Positions 7,591 to 17,448 are shown, numbered from the stretch's first letter. The stretch: 64,000 nucleotides of DNA from Catenibacillus scindens (GCF_014202115.1 NZ_JACHFW010000003.1:186001-250000), one strand, 5' to 3'. The notes: a model not told the origin generated them from the letters alone. Numbers and translations are program-made.

Positions 7591-8250
7591 TTATCTGGCT
7601 GGACTTGTACTGCCAGACAGCCATTCCTGAACCAGCTTAACGCTGACCTTTAACGCCTGAGCAATAGTATCTGCTGACATTCCCATCTCAAACAGATTTT
7701 TTGCCGTTTCTTTCTGAGATTCCAGCCAGCCCTCTTTTCGCCCTTCCTTCAATCCGGATATTCTTCCATCCTCGATACCCTCTCTGTAGATTTTTTCAGA
7801 TACTTCACACATTTCTTCATAGCCTCCTTCCTCACATTTCAGATAATGGACTCTTTTTGAAAGCTCTCCATGGGTCATATCATTGGGATCTGCGGTCTTG
7901 AAATATTTCATCAGCTTTGCCGTTTCGGATCCGTCATCTACCTCTGCATTCACATATGAAATATACTGCCCATCAACATAATTAAGCGCTGTATTTTCAA
8001 AATATTTCTTTACTGGATAAACAGTATAACCTGCCTTCCACAAGTCTGTTTCACTGATATAAATAATATAAACATCCGGCAGTTCTCCATAGGTCTTTCC
8101 CTTTTCCAGATATTCACTGTCGATCATAGCCCCGTAAAACCGGGTACGCCGGGCATGGTCAATGGTTTCCGACCGCTGGATCTCCAAATTATAAAGCTGC
8201 CCGGTGCTATCCTCCGCCAGTATATCATAACTTCTCGGAATCTTCAGCCC
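7591..8250 (-). pseudogene. Rpn/PD-(D/E)XK transposase-family nuclease, 5'-truncated
   Basis: The reading frame encodes the C-terminal two thirds of an Rpn family (recombination-promoting nuclease) protein. The catalytic DILAEDSTGQLYNLEIQ segment, with the ExQ of the PD-(D/E)XK core, is present, followed by the conserved MTHGELSKRVHYLK region and the C-terminal helix ETAKNLFEMGMS. Compared with the copy at 18510-19391, about the first 80 residues are absent; homology stops near 8230 and the IS transposase begins just beyond. Rescue starts such as the TTG at 8187 would lack the first catalytic residue. Confidence 0.7.
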
Positions 8251-8386
8251 CGATTTTATAAGGCTTTCCGACCCCTATCTTAAAAAAATCACCCACTTTT
8301 TTTCAAAAAACGCTTGACAATTCGCTCAAAATTTGCGGCGAAGCCGATTGATTATATTTTATTTCAATCGACTGGAGGCGATTTCT

Positions 8387-9871
8387 TTGTTACCTTGTAA
8401 TCCTGGCGGTCATGCCGCCTATCAGGATACTTTCGTATCCGATTTTCTGAAATTCTATCCGGATCCCTTTGCGCTTCCCAAAAGCACCTGGGATTATATC
8501 GTGCAGTTCTGGTATCTCGATCTTTCCCTGACGGATTCCATTATGCAGGAGTGTTACTCTGTTTTTGGCCCTGAACCCAGGCTTCCTTCCTGCATGCTGC
8601 GCTCCTATCTGCTTGCTTTGAGACTGAAAGTAACTTCCATCACCGTCTGGTGCCGCATGCTCAGGTAAACTCCTCTTTATGCCATCCTCAGCGGTTTCCC
8701 CTTCGGGGATACTCCCGGTGTCGGGACTTTTTATGATTTCTTTTCCCGCATCTGGCAGGCTGACTCTGACAATCTTTCCCCCAAAGACCGTTTCCCTAAA
8801 ATGAAACCACCCAAAGGGAAAAAGAAAGGTGAGAAAACTCCCTGTGATTCTTCCAGTACCGCTTCCAAACTTCTTCCTTTGCTGGAACGCTGGAATTTGA
8901 AACCAGAGAATCCCTTTTTTCTCATTTTTCGGCTTTATCATCAGCAATTCCTGGATCGTTCTATTCAGAAAGGTTTGATCGTTCCAGACCATCTGGCTCT
9001 TGCCGGTGACGGCACCCCTGTCCGTACTGCTGCGCAGCAACGGAAAAAACGGATCTGCGATTGTAAGAAAAACGGCTGTCCTTCCTGCAGCTGCAAACGC
9101 CATTATTCTCAGCCGGACTGCAACTGGGGATGGGATTCCCATCGGGATTGCTACTTTTTTGGTTACCACCTCTACATGTATGTGGCCTCCGATTCCCACA
9201 GCGACCTCCCTGTATTTCCGCTTTTGGAACGGGCTTCCCGGCATGACATGTTTTCTTTTCTGCATTCCTTTTTCACCATGAAAGCATACCTTCCGCAGTT
9301 CCGTATTGAAAAACTCCTTCTGGATTCCGCCCATGACGCTTATGCTGTCTATGAATACTGCAGACGGGAAAAGATCACACCTTTTATCGACCTGAATCCG
9401 GGTCATACCGGACACTTCACTTATAAGGACGATTTCACCATTGACGATGATGGTGTCCCAATCTGTAAGATGGGCTTACGTATGCATAAAGATGGATATG
9501 AGGCTGCCAAGCATCGGGCCAAATACCGATGCCCAAAAGCAAACCGAAAACGTGGCTGCTTTTGTGAACATCCCTGTTCACCGGCGAAATACGGAAGGAC
9601 CGTACATATCTTTACCGATGACAATCCAAGGTTATTTAACATACCGCCAAGGGACTCTAAAGCATGGGAAAAGGAATATGACAGAAGGACTTCCGTGGAA
9701 CGCTCGAATAAGCGTGAGAAAGAGGACTATAAATTAGAAGACGGCAGGCACCGCTCTACGAAGATGTGGTACTGCCGCCTCTACGGCATCATGATGCTCC
9801 AACATCTTGATGCCTGGGAAATGCCATCCGTCGAGGCATTTCACGAATCATTATTAGGATTCACCGCCTAA
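8387..9871 (+). pseudogene. DDE transposase (IS1182/IS4-like), interrupted by a stop codon
   Basis: One reading frame of about 494 codons encodes a DDE transposase. D1 is in ALAGDGTPVRT, D2 in LLLDSAHDAY and E in TSVERSNKREKEDYKL, with a Cys-rich insert (CKKNGCPSCSCKRH) in between. A TAA at 8666-8668, after residue 93, splits it; the frame continues unbroken to 9871, so only this codon is damaged. The TTG at 8387, with GGAGG upstream, is the best start. The terminal inverted repeats could not be placed, but the element must lie between about 8270 and 10000. It separates the Rpn fragment from an orphan promoter. Confidence 0.75.
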
Positions 9872-10020
9872 CAATGATATCTTAAACGACTCCATAAGAT
9901 TTTTCAAGACATAGTACCCGCTATGTCCAATGTTTATGTCCATTTCTCGTAAATTTCTTTTCCTGCACGATATTCAGTTGTCAATTTTCGGTTGGAATCT
10001 TATTCATTGAGATTCCGAGA

Positions 10021-10145
10021 AGTTATATGTTGGTTTTATTATACCGCCATAATCAGTCAAATTCAATCATATTAGTTCACAATCTTTAGGAATTATTTTT
10101 GTATATAGTTCACAATCAGTCACTTTCTTTCAAAATCAGTCATTA
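10021..10145 (-). promoter_or_regulatory. Orphan promoter-operator resembling that of fruK
   Basis: Read leftward, this region has a -10 TATAAT (plus-strand ATTATA at 10039-10044) and repeated AATCAGTCA/TTCACAATC motifs at 10050-10145. The stretch matches the fruK upstream region (27029-27150) in motif order: the -10 followed by AAAA-C-CAACAT, then TCAA-TTCAATCATATTA-TTCACAAT. No sugar gene follows; the broken IS lies downstream. The gap 9872-10231 holds nothing else except the terminator at its right end. Confidence 0.6.
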
Positions 10146-10187
10146 TTTTAAGCCCATTCTCCGCCTACATCAGACGTCCTGAAATAC

Positions 10188-10217
10188 AAAAGGAGCATCC
10201 CAAACATGGGACACTCC
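10188..10217 (-). terminator. Terminator of the siderophore ABC operon
   Basis: On the minus strand the hairpin GGAGTGTCCC-ATGTTT-GGGATGCTCC is followed by TTTTGTATTT, just after the stop codon of the ATPase gene. Confidence 0.75.
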
Positions 10218-10231
10218 AAATCCTGATTTCT

Positions 10232-11035
10232 TCAGTTTTTTGAATACACCGGCTTGATCCTATAGGTTACACACATAGGGCGCCCGGTCCACGGATCTTT
10301 ATCCACATAAGCGTCCAAAGAAAACACATCCGCCAGAACTTCCCTGGTCATCACCGCTTCCGCTGTGCCTTCGTACAGCACTTTTCCCTCACGCATGGCG
10401 ATCATCCAGTGGGAAAAACGGGCCGCCAGATTCAGGTCATGGATCACAAGGGCAATGGTCTTGTGAGAGGTTTCATTAAGATCTTTCAGCAGCTCCAGCA
10501 CCTCCAGCTGATGGGCCATGTCCAGATATGTGGTGGGCTCATCCAGAAGGATCAGCGGCGTATCCTGAGCCAGGGCCATGGCAATCCAGGCTCTTTGCCG
10601 CTGACCGCCGGAAAGGGCGTCAATATTTCTTTGGGCAAACGCTTCCATATGGGTCATTTCCAGGGCCCACTGAATGGCCTTATGATCCTCAGATTTCAGC
10701 TTTCCGAAGCCCTTTTGGTGGGGATAACGTCCGTAAGCCACAAGCTCCTCCACCGTCAGGCCGCCGGGAGCCTGGGGACTTTGAGGGAGAATGGCCATTT
10801 TCTGAGCCACCTGGATGGTAGGCAGCTGGGCAATCTGCTGCCCGTCCAGGATCACCTGACCGGTTTTAACAGGCATCATCCGGGACAGAGCCTTTAAAAG
10901 CGTGGATTTTCCGCAGCCGTTAGGCCCGATAATGGAAGTGATCTGACCTTTAGGAATCTGCACGTCCATCTCTTGGATAATGGTGTTTTGCTGATACCCT
11001 ACCGATATGCCTTCCCCTTTTAATATGGCTTCCAT
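10232..11035 (-). CDS. Iron-siderophore ABC transporter ATPase (FecE/FhuC-type)
   Basis: A 267-residue ATPase that powers iron-complex import. Walker A is GPNGCGKST, the signature is LSGGQRQRAWIAMAL and Walker B is LILLDEPT, with the switch His in LVIHDLNLAAR; this order and the LNLAAR motif are typical of FecE/FhuC/BtuD ATPases. The start is the ATG at 11035, seven bases after AGGAGG; an in-frame codon six residues upstream lacks a site. It is the last gene of the operon, 14 bp after the second permease. Confidence 0.92.
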   Translation of the reverse strand: MEAILKGEGISVGYQQNTIIQEMDVQIPKGQITSIIGPNGCGKSTLLKALSRMMPVKTGQVILDGQQIAQLPTIQVAQKMAILPQSPQAPGGLTVEELVAYGRYPHQKGFGKLKSEDHKAIQWALEMTHMEAFAQRNIDALSGGQRQRAWIAMALAQDTPLILLDEPTTYLDMAHQLEVLELLKDLNETSHKTIALVIHDLNLAARFSHWMIAMREGKVLYEGTAEAVMTREVLADVFSLDAYVDKDPWTGRPMCVTYRIKPVYSKN

Positions 11036-11049
11036 AGGTTCCTCCTTTC

Positions 11050-12060
11050 TCAAGACCGGATCAATAAGTATAAAAAGTATGGCGCGCCAATGACCGCGGC
11101 CACGATCCCAATCGAAATTTCATTTGGGGACAGCAGCGTCCGGGAAATAATATCAGAAACCGTCATTAAAAGCGCCCCGGTCAGAACTGTGGTCCCGATC
11201 AATATTTTAAAATTAGGCCCTACAAGACGCCGGGCCAGGTGAGGGCACACAAGGCCTACAAAACTTAAGCCTCCGCCAACAGCGCAGCACAAACTGGACA
11301 TGGCAATAGCCGCTCCCAGCAGGATCACCGTCTGACGGGAAACAGACACCCCAAGCCCTGTGGCGGTCTGATGCCCCAGTGTAAGTACATTTAAGGTGCG
11401 GCTTTTATAAAATACAAACCCTGTAAAAAGGACCAGTCCTGTAAAAAGCATGACCACATTCGGCCATGTAGCGCCCCAGATACTTCCGGACAGCCAGTTT
11501 TGCACAAAGGCATACTCGCTGTCAGACATGCGCAGCATGAGCATGGTGGTCACACTGGAAATGGCTGTAGACATGGCCACGCCAATAAGGAGCAGCCGTC
11601 TCGGTGACAGCCCCTGCCGGGTCAGGGCCAGGCGGTAATCCACCAGCGCCGTACACACAGAACCGGCAAAAGCGAGAAAAGGCAAAAGCAGGGAAGCGCT
11701 CAGACCGCTGCCTGAAAAAAACACGATAAAACCGGCAACAAACAGCCCGGCTCCCGCATTAATTCCCAGGATTCCCGGCTCCGCCATATCATTTCTTGAC
11801 ACTCCCTGGATCACACAGCCGGACACGGCCAGGCCCACGCCTACCAAAAGACTGGTCAGCACCCGGGGAAGTCTCAGATGGATCAATGTATAGGTCAGTC
11901 CTGCCTCCCCGTGACCGGTTAGGATCTGCCAAAGCTGAGCCAGGGTGATCTGCCGGTAGCCGGCATTAATATCCGCCCACACAGCCACAAAAAGCAGCAC
12001 GATAAGCACAGTAATCACCGTGGCCTGACGGCCTTTCTTTTTTAAATGCTTAGTCCACAT
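11050..12060 (-). CDS. FecCD-family iron-siderophore permease 2
   Basis: A 336-residue permease with about ten membrane helices, including LRLPRVLTSLLVGVGLAVSG and the GLVCPHLARRLVGP motif that contacts the ATPase. Together with the upstream permease it forms a heterodimeric channel for ferric-siderophore (or, less likely, cobalamin or haem). The start at 12060 has GGAGGAAAG upstream and overlaps the end of the preceding permease gene by 11 bp, which implies translational coupling. Confidence 0.92.
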   Translation of the reverse strand: MWTKHLKKKGRQATVITVLIVLLFVAVWADINAGYRQITLAQLWQILTGHGEAGLTYTLIHLRLPRVLTSLLVGVGLAVSGCVIQGVSRNDMAEPGILGINAGAGLFVAGFIVFFSGSGLSASLLLPFLAFAGSVCTALVDYRLALTRQGLSPRRLLLIGVAMSTAISSVTTMLMLRMSDSEYAFVQNWLSGSIWGATWPNVVMLFTGLVLFTGFVFYKSRTLNVLTLGHQTATGLGVSVSRQTVILLGAAIAMSSLCCAVGGGLSFVGLVCPHLARRLVGPNFKILIGTTVLTGALLMTVSDIISRTLLSPNEISIGIVAAVIGAPYFLYLLIRS

Positions 12061-13057
12061 TTCTTTCCTCCCTCCGGGCCGTCCATATAAAAAATGGGAC
12101 GCCAACGACAGCAAATACAAGACCAATAGGAGTTTCCGCGGGAGCATTAATGGTGCGGGATATTATATCCGCAATAAGCATAAAAAATGCTCCGGCGATC
12201 ATAGAACATGGAATAATGGACCGGTAGTCTGCCCCAACAAAAAAGCGGACCACATGGGGCACTAAAAGGCCCACAAAGGATATGGGACCGGCAAGGGCTA
12301 CGGCGCCCCCTGCCAAAAGGAGGACAACGCCAAGACACAGCGACCGGGTCCGCTCAATTCTAAGGCCCAGTCCCCGGGCCGCCTCATCCCCTAAGCTTAA
12401 TAAAGAAATCCTTCTGGATAAAATAACTGCGCATACCAGTCCTGCCAGGATCACAGGAGCCGCAAAGACCAGCTGGGCGCCTCTGATGCCCGATACACCG
12501 CCTGCGGTCCAGAAGGTCAGATCATAGCCGATATTATAAAACATGGAAATCCCCTGGCTTAAAGATGAAAGAAACAGGCTCACAGCGCTTCCCGCCAGCA
12601 CAAGGCGCACCGGGTCCAGCTTTTGCCGCTTCAGGCTCATGAGCCCGTAAACAATGACCATGGCCCCCAAAGCTCCCAAAAAAGATAAAAGCACAGTGCC
12701 GGAAAAATTGAACCCGGGAAGAAGAGCCAGACATAAAGCCAGGGCAAAAGTGGCCCCGGAATTAATCCCTAAAAGCCCGGAATCCGCCAGAGGATTCCGG
12801 GTCACGCCCTGCATAATGGCTCCGGCCACAGCAAATGCCGCCCCTACCAGCATACAGCCTAAAGTCCTTGGAATCCTCAGCTCATAAGTAATGATCTGCT
12901 GCTGGTCCGTCAGATCCGGGGCGGTCAGCGCCTGCCAGATCTTTGACACAGGAATATCTGTGCTTCCATAGAGTACAGAAAGCACTGCGGCCGCGACGAC
13001 GCCAGCGCTTCCTGCCAGCACGAACAAAAGAAACTTCTTTCTTGCGAAACGACTCAT
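12050..13057 (-). CDS. FecCD-family iron-siderophore permease 1
   Basis: A 335-residue permease, homologous to the next gene. Diagnostic segments are LRIPRTLGCMLVGAAFAVAGAIMQG near the start and GLLVPHVVRFFVGADYR late in the protein. It overlaps the substrate-binding protein gene by four bases (ATGA arrangement at 13054-13057) and the next permease by 11 bases, so all four transporter genes form one tightly coupled operon. Confidence 0.92.
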   Translation of the reverse strand: MSRFARKKFLLFVLAGSAGVVAAAVLSVLYGSTDIPVSKIWQALTAPDLTDQQQIITYELRIPRTLGCMLVGAAFAVAGAIMQGVTRNPLADSGLLGINSGATFALALCLALLPGFNFSGTVLLSFLGALGAMVIVYGLMSLKRQKLDPVRLVLAGSAVSLFLSSLSQGISMFYNIGYDLTFWTAGGVSGIRGAQLVFAAPVILAGLVCAVILSRRISLLSLGDEAARGLGLRIERTRSLCLGVVLLLAGGAVALAGPISFVGLLVPHVVRFFVGADYRSIIPCSMIAGAFFMLIADIISRTINAPAETPIGLVFAVVGVPFFIWTARREERNVD

Positions 13058-14082
13058 GCTTCCTCCTTAAAGCTTCTGAAAAACTCCAGGAAAATATCCA
13101 GCTGAGCGTTTAAGGTAATGGGATCCCGGTGCATAAAGGCCACCTGCTCATAAGAAAGTACCCGGCCTTCCTTCACCGCGTCCAGACTGTTCCACAGCTG
13201 AGAATCCTCCACAAAAGCGCTGTCCGTATCCGCCAAAACACCATACAAAATAAAATCTCCCGCGTAATCCGGCAGCGCCTCCAGGGAAACGACTTCATAA
13301 GTGGTATCCCCATCCACCATTTCCTCCTGGATCACTTCCGGCGCCTTTAATTCCCACATATCATACAAAATACTTCCGCCCCGGGCAAAATGGCTTCCCA
13401 TAACGTAAATTTCCTGAGGCCAAACCTCCACAATAGAAACAGTCCGGTCACCGACAATCTCCTGGATCTCATCTTTTGTGTCCATAACCCTTTGATTAAA
13501 GTCCGCAATATAGGCCTCCGCCTCATCGCTTTTCCCAACCAGGTCGGCAATATAGCGGAACAGCTCCTCATCGGTGCGCTTTCCGTCCTCAATATAAACT
13601 GTGGGCGCTATGGCCGCGTATTTTTCATAATCCGCCTCTGTAATCGTCACAATAAGGTCCGGCTGGGCCTCAACGATCATTTCCAAAGAGGTCTCTGCGC
13701 TGGCCACGTTCATTTCCTGAATCCCGTCTACATAATCCGCCAAAAAAGGATTAGACAGGGAATAGGGGGAGGCGATCACCGGCTTTACCCCTACGGCAAG
13801 AAATTCTCCCAGATAATAGTCGGAAAAGATCACCTGGGGATTTTCCGGGATCTCCACAGTTCCCTTATCTGTTTCTACGGTGCGCATGCCGCCCTCAGCA
13901 TCCCCGGCCGCCTGGGTTTCACTTTGGCTGCCGGAAGCTTCCTGAGCCTGGGTTTCGGTCTGTACCTGAGATTCTGCCCCGCTCCCCGCCTGGGTTGAAC
14001 CCGTATTTGAACCACAGCCGGCCAAAAGTCCGGCTGCCATAACTGCTGCGGAAAATAAAGAAATCACTCTGAAATTGCTCAT
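13054..14082 (-). CDS. Iron-siderophore substrate-binding lipoprotein
   Basis: A 342-residue cluster A-III binding protein (FecB/FhuD/BtuF fold). It starts with a lipoprotein signal whose lipobox is LLAGC, followed by a Ser/Gln/Glu linker and a two-lobed domain with GTVEIPENPQVI, and EAQPDLIVT typical of the family. The ATG at 14082 has GGAGC upstream; the longer frame extends into the promoter. It captures the ferric complex outside the membrane and hands it to the permease pair. It is the first gene of the operon and is divergent from an AraC regulator. Confidence 0.9.
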   Translation of the reverse strand: MSNFRVISLFSAAVMAAGLLAGCGSNTGSTQAGSGAESQVQTETQAQEASGSQSETQAAGDAEGGMRTVETDKGTVEIPENPQVIFSDYYLGEFLAVGVKPVIASPYSLSNPFLADYVDGIQEMNVASAETSLEMIVEAQPDLIVTITEADYEKYAAIAPTVYIEDGKRTDEELFRYIADLVGKSDEAEAYIADFNQRVMDTKDEIQEIVGDRTVSIVEVWPQEIYVMGSHFARGGSILYDMWELKAPEVIQEEMVDGDTTYEVVSLEALPDYAGDFILYGVLADTDSAFVEDSQLWNSLDAVKEGRVLSYEQVAFMHRDPITLNAQLDIFLEFFRSFKEEA

Positions 14083-14251
14083 AAAATTGCTCCTTTCTGG
14101 AATCCTGTATATCAATGATCTGCCCAGTCTATGGGCATAAAGATACGGACTCACTCCGTACCTGAATCACGTTCTTACGCAGCCATACAGCAAGTGTCTG
14201 GCTGCTGTGTGAACAGTATCCTCCATACTTTTGTTGCTGGCGTTATATAAA

Positions 14252-14270
14252 TTAGTTATAGCTAACCAAC
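14252..14270. promoter_or_regulatory. Candidate iron-responsive operator between divergent genes
   Basis: TTAGTTATAGCTAACC lies midway in the 302-bp gap between the siderophore operon and its regulator. TTAG/CTAA arms give dyad symmetry, and the sequence resembles the DtxR/IdeR iron box (TTAGGTTAGCCTAACC). TATATAA lies beside it. The remainder of the gap shows only an unremarkable leader. Confidence 0.4.
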
Positions 14271-14384
14271 CGGAAAGTATGTTATCATAGACCTGTATAA
14301 AATTCAACATATAATCTAAAATGCACCGTTTTGATTTATATTATGAACCTTTTTGGTTTATCTATCCTGCAAGGAGGGTTAAAA

Positions 14385-15380
14385 ATGTCCTTAAAGACCC
14401 ATATGAACTTTCAGAAAATGATCTTTAAACAGATGGACTACACAGAAACGCCTCTGGGACCGGGCTCTCTGTGGCAAAACAGCGCCCACCCGGAAAATGG
14501 CTGCTGCTTTGTGTATCACCGTCCGGATGCCTATGTCCTTACCATTGGCGATTATAAAATTCCTAAAACATTTCACCTGTCCTTTCACAACGCCGGGCCG
14601 ATCCTGCGTTTTGGAAGCTTTTATGAAGGCAAGACCCGTTTTCATGTGGAAGGGGTTAAAACCCGGTCATCTTCACCGGTAAATTTTATCGTTAAAGAAG
14701 AAAATATCAAAGGCGTTCAATACTGGCAGTCCGGCGCTCACTATAAAGGCATTGAGATCGCCCTCTCCTTTGACTATATTAGTGCCGTGAAAAGCCTGGA
14801 GCCTCATACAGAGCTTTTAGGACAGCTCCCTGACAATGTTACCCAAAACCTGCTTCCATCCCCTGTATCCGCCATTTTATCCCAGCTCTCCTCTTTTCAG
14901 GAGCTAAAAAACCTGACTCCGTTAATCCTGGAAGGCATGATCCTCCAGTGCCTTGGCTTCCTGTCCCAGGCTGCCGCCAAAGGGTATTTTTCTCCTGAAG
15001 GGAACCGTCCCGTGATCTATGTGGGCCAAAGGAAGCTTACTTTTACTCAGCAGGACTTTCAGGCCATTGAGCAGGTCCGCCAAATGATCCTGAAAAACCC
15101 CGAAGCGAATCTGACCATTGCCCAGCTGGGACATAAAGTCTTTCTCAATGAACAAAAACTAAAGACCGGCTTTCATCTGTGCTATCACACCACTATCGGG
15201 GCTTTTATCAAAGACTGCCGCATGGCCAGAGCCTCAGAACTGCTGGTCCATACCAGCGCCACCATTGAGGAAATCGCCCGGACCTGCGGGTACGGCAGCA
15301 GCACCGGCTTTATACGGGCCTTCCGCCAAAAATACCAGATAACGCCCCTGCGCTTCCGCCAGGAAAAACGGTCCGGGTAA
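14385..15380 (+). CDS. AraC-family regulator of iron uptake (inferred)
   Basis: A 331-residue protein with an N-terminal sensing region and a C-terminal AraC double helix-turn-helix (last ~100 residues): the second helix pair is TIEEIARTCGYGSSTGFIRAFRQKYQITPLRFR. It belongs with the YbtA/PchR-like regulators that sense ferric siderophore inside the cell. The ATG at 14385 follows AAGGAGGG; upstream in-frame codons have no site. Its divergent position next to a siderophore importer supports that target, but this is inference. Confidence 0.82.
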   Translation: MSLKTHMNFQKMIFKQMDYTETPLGPGSLWQNSAHPENGCCFVYHRPDAYVLTIGDYKIPKTFHLSFHNAGPILRFGSFYEGKTRFHVEGVKTRSSSPVNFIVKEENIKGVQYWQSGAHYKGIEIALSFDYISAVKSLEPHTELLGQLPDNVTQNLLPSPVSAILSQLSSFQELKNLTPLILEGMILQCLGFLSQAAAKGYFSPEGNRPVIYVGQRKLTFTQQDFQAIEQVRQMILKNPEANLTIAQLGHKVFLNEQKLKTGFHLCYHTTIGAFIKDCRMARASELLVHTSATIEEIARTCGYGSSTGFIRAFRQKYQITPLRFRQEKRSG

Positions 15381-15636
15381 ATTTTTTCCGTTCATAGCCT
15401 GTGACGTCCCTTTAGGGCATCGGTCCTGACAGATGTTCCTTTAAATCGCCTTAGAGCTTTCGATGATCTTAGAGGTTTAAATTATCTTAAGATTTTTATG
15501 CTTTTTTCAGGAACAGTGAGAATAATTTGTGATAAAATGGTTAGATGATGCCAGAGTCCAAGCCCTGGCATGATATGACCAGAAATCCGGCCCTGTCTTT
15601 TTATTTAGACCGGCCCCAAATGAAAGGAAGGTTTTT

Positions 15637-16755
15637 ATGGGCGACTATCCGGTAGTCATCCTTCAGGCTTTTATACTTTTTCCTATTGTTGCCTTTTTAT
15701 TTACATTGCCTTATGTGGTTTTTAATTATCATAAATACGGATCTGTTTTAAGTCTGCGCATTATTATCGTTTATTCATTTATCCTTTATTTAATGTGCAT
15801 TTATTTTCTGGTGATCCTGCCTCTGCCTTCCATCGCCGAAGTTTCCGCCATGACCGGAGCCCGGATGCAGCTGGTTCCCTTTAAATTTGTGGGAGATATT
15901 CTGAGACGGGCCCACATCGTCCCGTCCCAGCCCCGAACCTATACAGGGATCTTTAACCCGGCATTTTTCCAGTTTTTATTTAATGTGATCATGACCGTGC
16001 CTTTTGGGATTTACTTAAGGTATTACTTTAAATGCCGTTTTCTTAAAACACTGATCCTGTCTTTTTGCCTGTCCCTGTTTTTTGAGCTGACCCAGCTTTC
16101 GGGACTTTACTTTATTTATCCAAGAAGCTACCGGCTTTTTGACGTAGACGATCTTCTGGCAAATACTTTAGGGGGTGTTTTTGGCTACGCTATCATTTCA
16201 CCATTTTTAAAAATACTGCCCTCCCGGGAGCGGATCGACAAAGTCAGCTTCCACCGGGGCCGGCAGGTTTCCCTGACCCGGCGCCTGATTTCCGCCATGT
16301 TTGACCTGATCGTTGTTGCCCTTTTAGGCGGCCTGGCCTCAACATTTTTAAGGATTTTTCATCTGGACATTCCTCACTTTGGGGCAATGGTCCTGTTCCT
16401 TTATTTTTCCCTGGTACCTATGGTATTTAAGGGCCGGACTTTTGGAAAATTCATTACCAAAACCCGGATCGCATCCTTTAAAAATGTCCGTACCCGCTGG
16501 TATCAATATCCCCTGCGGGTGGGAAGCTTTCTGCTGGTCATGTATGTGATTCCATGGCTGTTCTACCGGATTCTTATCCCATGGCTTGACAGACGGTCCG
16601 CAGCTGCCGCCGGGCTGGCCCTCCTCAGCCTTATGGTTTCCGGCATTTACTTTTTCTATTTATTTTTTGCCGCCATTATGGCCGTCCTTCATAAACGGCT
16701 TTTTTATGAAAAAATATCCGGCACTCACATTGTCAGTACCATTGCAAAATTGTAA
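15637..16755 (+). CDS. VanZ-RDD membrane protein (paralogue 1)
   Basis: A 372-residue polytopic membrane protein in two parts. Residues 1-190 form a VanZ-like domain (VYSFILYLMCIYFLVILPLPS, LSLFFELTQLSGLYFIYPRSYRLFDVDDLLANT), and residues about 210-365 form an RDD-type domain (RRLISAMFDLIVV, KGRTFGKFITKTRI). VanZ proteins are linked to low-level teicoplanin resistance; RDD proteins may be ion or osmolyte transporters. A close paralogue lies at 27442-28560. Upstream (15381-15636) there is a hairpin ATGCCAG...CTGGCAT near 15547 and a plausible promoter but no gene. Confidence 0.85.
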   Translation: MGDYPVVILQAFILFPIVAFLFTLPYVVFNYHKYGSVLSLRIIIVYSFILYLMCIYFLVILPLPSIAEVSAMTGARMQLVPFKFVGDILRRAHIVPSQPRTYTGIFNPAFFQFLFNVIMTVPFGIYLRYYFKCRFLKTLILSFCLSLFFELTQLSGLYFIYPRSYRLFDVDDLLANTLGGVFGYAIISPFLKILPSRERIDKVSFHRGRQVSLTRRLISAMFDLIVVALLGGLASTFLRIFHLDIPHFGAMVLFLYFSLVPMVFKGRTFGKFITKTRIASFKNVRTRWYQYPLRVGSFLLVMYVIPWLFYRILIPWLDRRSAAAAGLALLSLMVSGIYFFYLFFAAIMAVLHKRLFYEKISGTHIVSTIAKL

Positions 16756-16779
16756 ACATGTGCCTGCAAGGTCCAAAAA

Positions 16780-16823
16780 TGCGGCGCTGCATTTCCCGAA
16801 ATCTCAGGAAATACAGCGCCGCA
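16780..16823. terminator. Bidirectional terminator
   Basis: A long hairpin, TGCGGCGCTG...CAGCGCCGCA with additional pairing of ATTTCC/GGAAAT inside, lies between convergent genes (VanZ-RDD and the GH43 fragment). Confidence 0.8.
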
Positions 16824-16833
16824 GGTCATTTCA

Positions 16834-17448
16834 TTATTCAAGCTCTAATCCGTCCCCGGCTTCCTTTAACCGGTAAAAATGGGGACGTTCTTTGTAAAAA
16901 TCATTGGGATAATGGAGCACATACCGTGCCTCTCCATGAAGATCCGTAAACATCATGCCGTGGCCGCCATTTTCCGGAAACAGTGGTTTTTCCAGATGGC
17001 GCCAGGGGCCTTTAATATCCTCGCTGTCAGAAACAGCCATACCTACACTGTAGCCGTGATCTCCCCAGCTGGACCATATAACGATCAGACGGTGATCACC
17101 GGTTGTGTAAACCGCAGGCCCATCGGTGAAATATACATCCCCGTCCATATGAAACTCCTCTTTGGCAAATGGCACCGGCTTGGCCCATGGGGCATCCTTG
17201 GCAGAAAACAGCACGGCCGGGTCGCCCACAGCCCGGGTCAGGTCACGGGACAGCTCTATCATGCACATGTCTCCGTCCGGCACATCCTCAAAGGAATGGG
17301 AAAAGATCAAGTACGGCGTCCCCTGGGGATCCATATATACGGTTCCGTCAATGCAGGTCCAGCCTTTTGGTGTAACCACATCCTCCGTCAGCGGCACAAA
17401 AGGCCCTTCCGGCGGGTAACCGTCATCAAGGATTGTTTTCAACATCAC
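16834..17448 (-). pseudogene. Glycoside hydrolase family 43, N-terminally truncated
   Basis: About 205 residues of a five-bladed-propeller arabinanase/xylosidase-type hydrolase remain. CIDGTVYMDPQGTPYLIFSHS carries the pKa-modulating Asp, and YFTDGPAVY is the acid/base strand in its family variant. The first one to two blades, with the catalytic base Asp, are absent. The frame is open only back to a stop at the end of the neighbouring Hsp20 gene, so the loss coincides with the edge of the duplicated heat-shock block. It is unlikely to be active. Confidence 0.72.

Noticed and set aside
8390-9415. Minus-strand reading frame of 341 codons across the transposase
   Set aside because: The plus strand carries clear DDE transposase motifs; the opposite frame has no recognisable domain.
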